This document shows, piece after piece, positions 35,022 to 35,150 of a stretch of DNA of 35,150 nucleotides. The stretch's first letter is position 1. Each line of letters begins with the position of its first letter. The notes under the pieces were generated by a model, which was not told the DNA's origin, did not search any database, and saw only the letters and a list, made by a program, of their open reading frames with translations. A program made the translations under genes and the position numbers. Origin of the DNA: an uncultured Bacteroidota bacterium. Lineage in GTDB: Bacteria; Bacteroidota; Bacteroidia; Flavobacteriales; Flavobacteriaceae. The stretch lies in the NCBI GenBank assembly GCA_913062555.1, contig CAJXVU010000035.1, positions 1 to 35,150 of the forward strand, read 5' to 3'.

Positions 35022-35150
35022 GTGGCATATAAACAAGGAAGGCATTCAAATTTAATCACCCCTTTATTTGGGCTTATAGATTTAGTAATAATTATTGGTG
35101 CTATTTTTTTATTTAAAATAAACATCTCTAATGTTTATCTCTTCGGTGCA
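35022..35150 (+). CDS. start of a probable initiating polyprenyl glycosylphosphotransferase, cut by window edge
   Basis: An open frame of 43 codons starts at a GTG one base after the uxs stop and runs off the right edge. The N-terminus KQGRHSNLITPLFGLIDLVI is like the start of WcaJ-type undecaprenyl-phosphate sugar-phosphate transferases of Bacteroidota: a short basic lead, then a first membrane segment. This would be the enzyme that loads the first sugar onto the lipid carrier, which the locus otherwise lacks. The conserved catalytic domain lies outside the window, so the call depends on the N-terminus and on gene context. Confidence 0.6.
   Translation, partial: MAYKQGRHSNLITPLFGLIDLVIIIGAIFLFKINISNVYLFGA

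Overview
The window looks like a chromosomal segment of a Flavobacteriaceae-type Bacteroidota. DNA is AT-rich. Candidate promoter boxes follow the Bacteroidota TAnnTTTG pattern instead of the sigma-70 type. Several families are typical of Flavobacteriia: DUF4837 lipoprotein, DUF2652, DUF6909, a bacterial GH3-like protein and SPOR-like repeats. The genus cannot be fixed from the sequence alone. No tRNA, rRNA, CRISPR array, insertion sequence, integrase or phage gene was seen.

Region 1 (1-13084) is a housekeeping and envelope neighbourhood. It holds the 5' part of holB (minus strand), a secreted protein with two SPOR-like repeats, a DUF2652 cyclase-like protein overlapping pgk, an MltD-like lytic transglycosylase with two LysM domains, a DUF4837 lipoprotein, a bidirectional terminator, tatA (minus strand), an M23 peptidase, a GH3-like adenylating enzyme and a DUF6909 protein.

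Region 2 (13090-35150) is a surface-polysaccharide locus read entirely on the plus strand. A Wzz-like chain-length protein is followed by rmlB-A-C-D for dTDP-L-rhamnose. Next comes a phosphonate cassette: PEP mutase fused to a cytidylyltransferase, phosphonopyruvate decarboxylase, an iron-type alcohol dehydrogenase and a TagB/TagF-like phosphotransferase. An Asp-box lipoprotein, a Wzx flippase, a metallo-beta-lactamase-fold lipoprotein, three GT2 glycosyltransferases, a Wzy-like polymerase, a second Wzy_C/O-antigen-ligase-like membrane protein and an SDR epimerase follow. The locus then has ugd and UDP-glucuronate decarboxylase (UDP-xylose supply) and the first 43 codons of a probable initiating sugar-phosphate transferase.

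The most notable system is the phosphonate cassette. The gene order predicts PEP -> phosphonopyruvate -> phosphonoacetaldehyde -> 2-hydroxyethylphosphonate (HEP) -> CMP-HEP -> transfer to a glycan. No aminotransferase for 2-aminoethylphosphonate is present in the window. The inferred product is a rhamnose- and probably xylose-containing Wzx/Wzy-dependent polysaccharide decorated with HEP. Sugar-supply genes at both ends of the locus look less AT-rich than the variable middle (about 19.9-32.7 kb), which fits a cassette-swapped locus.
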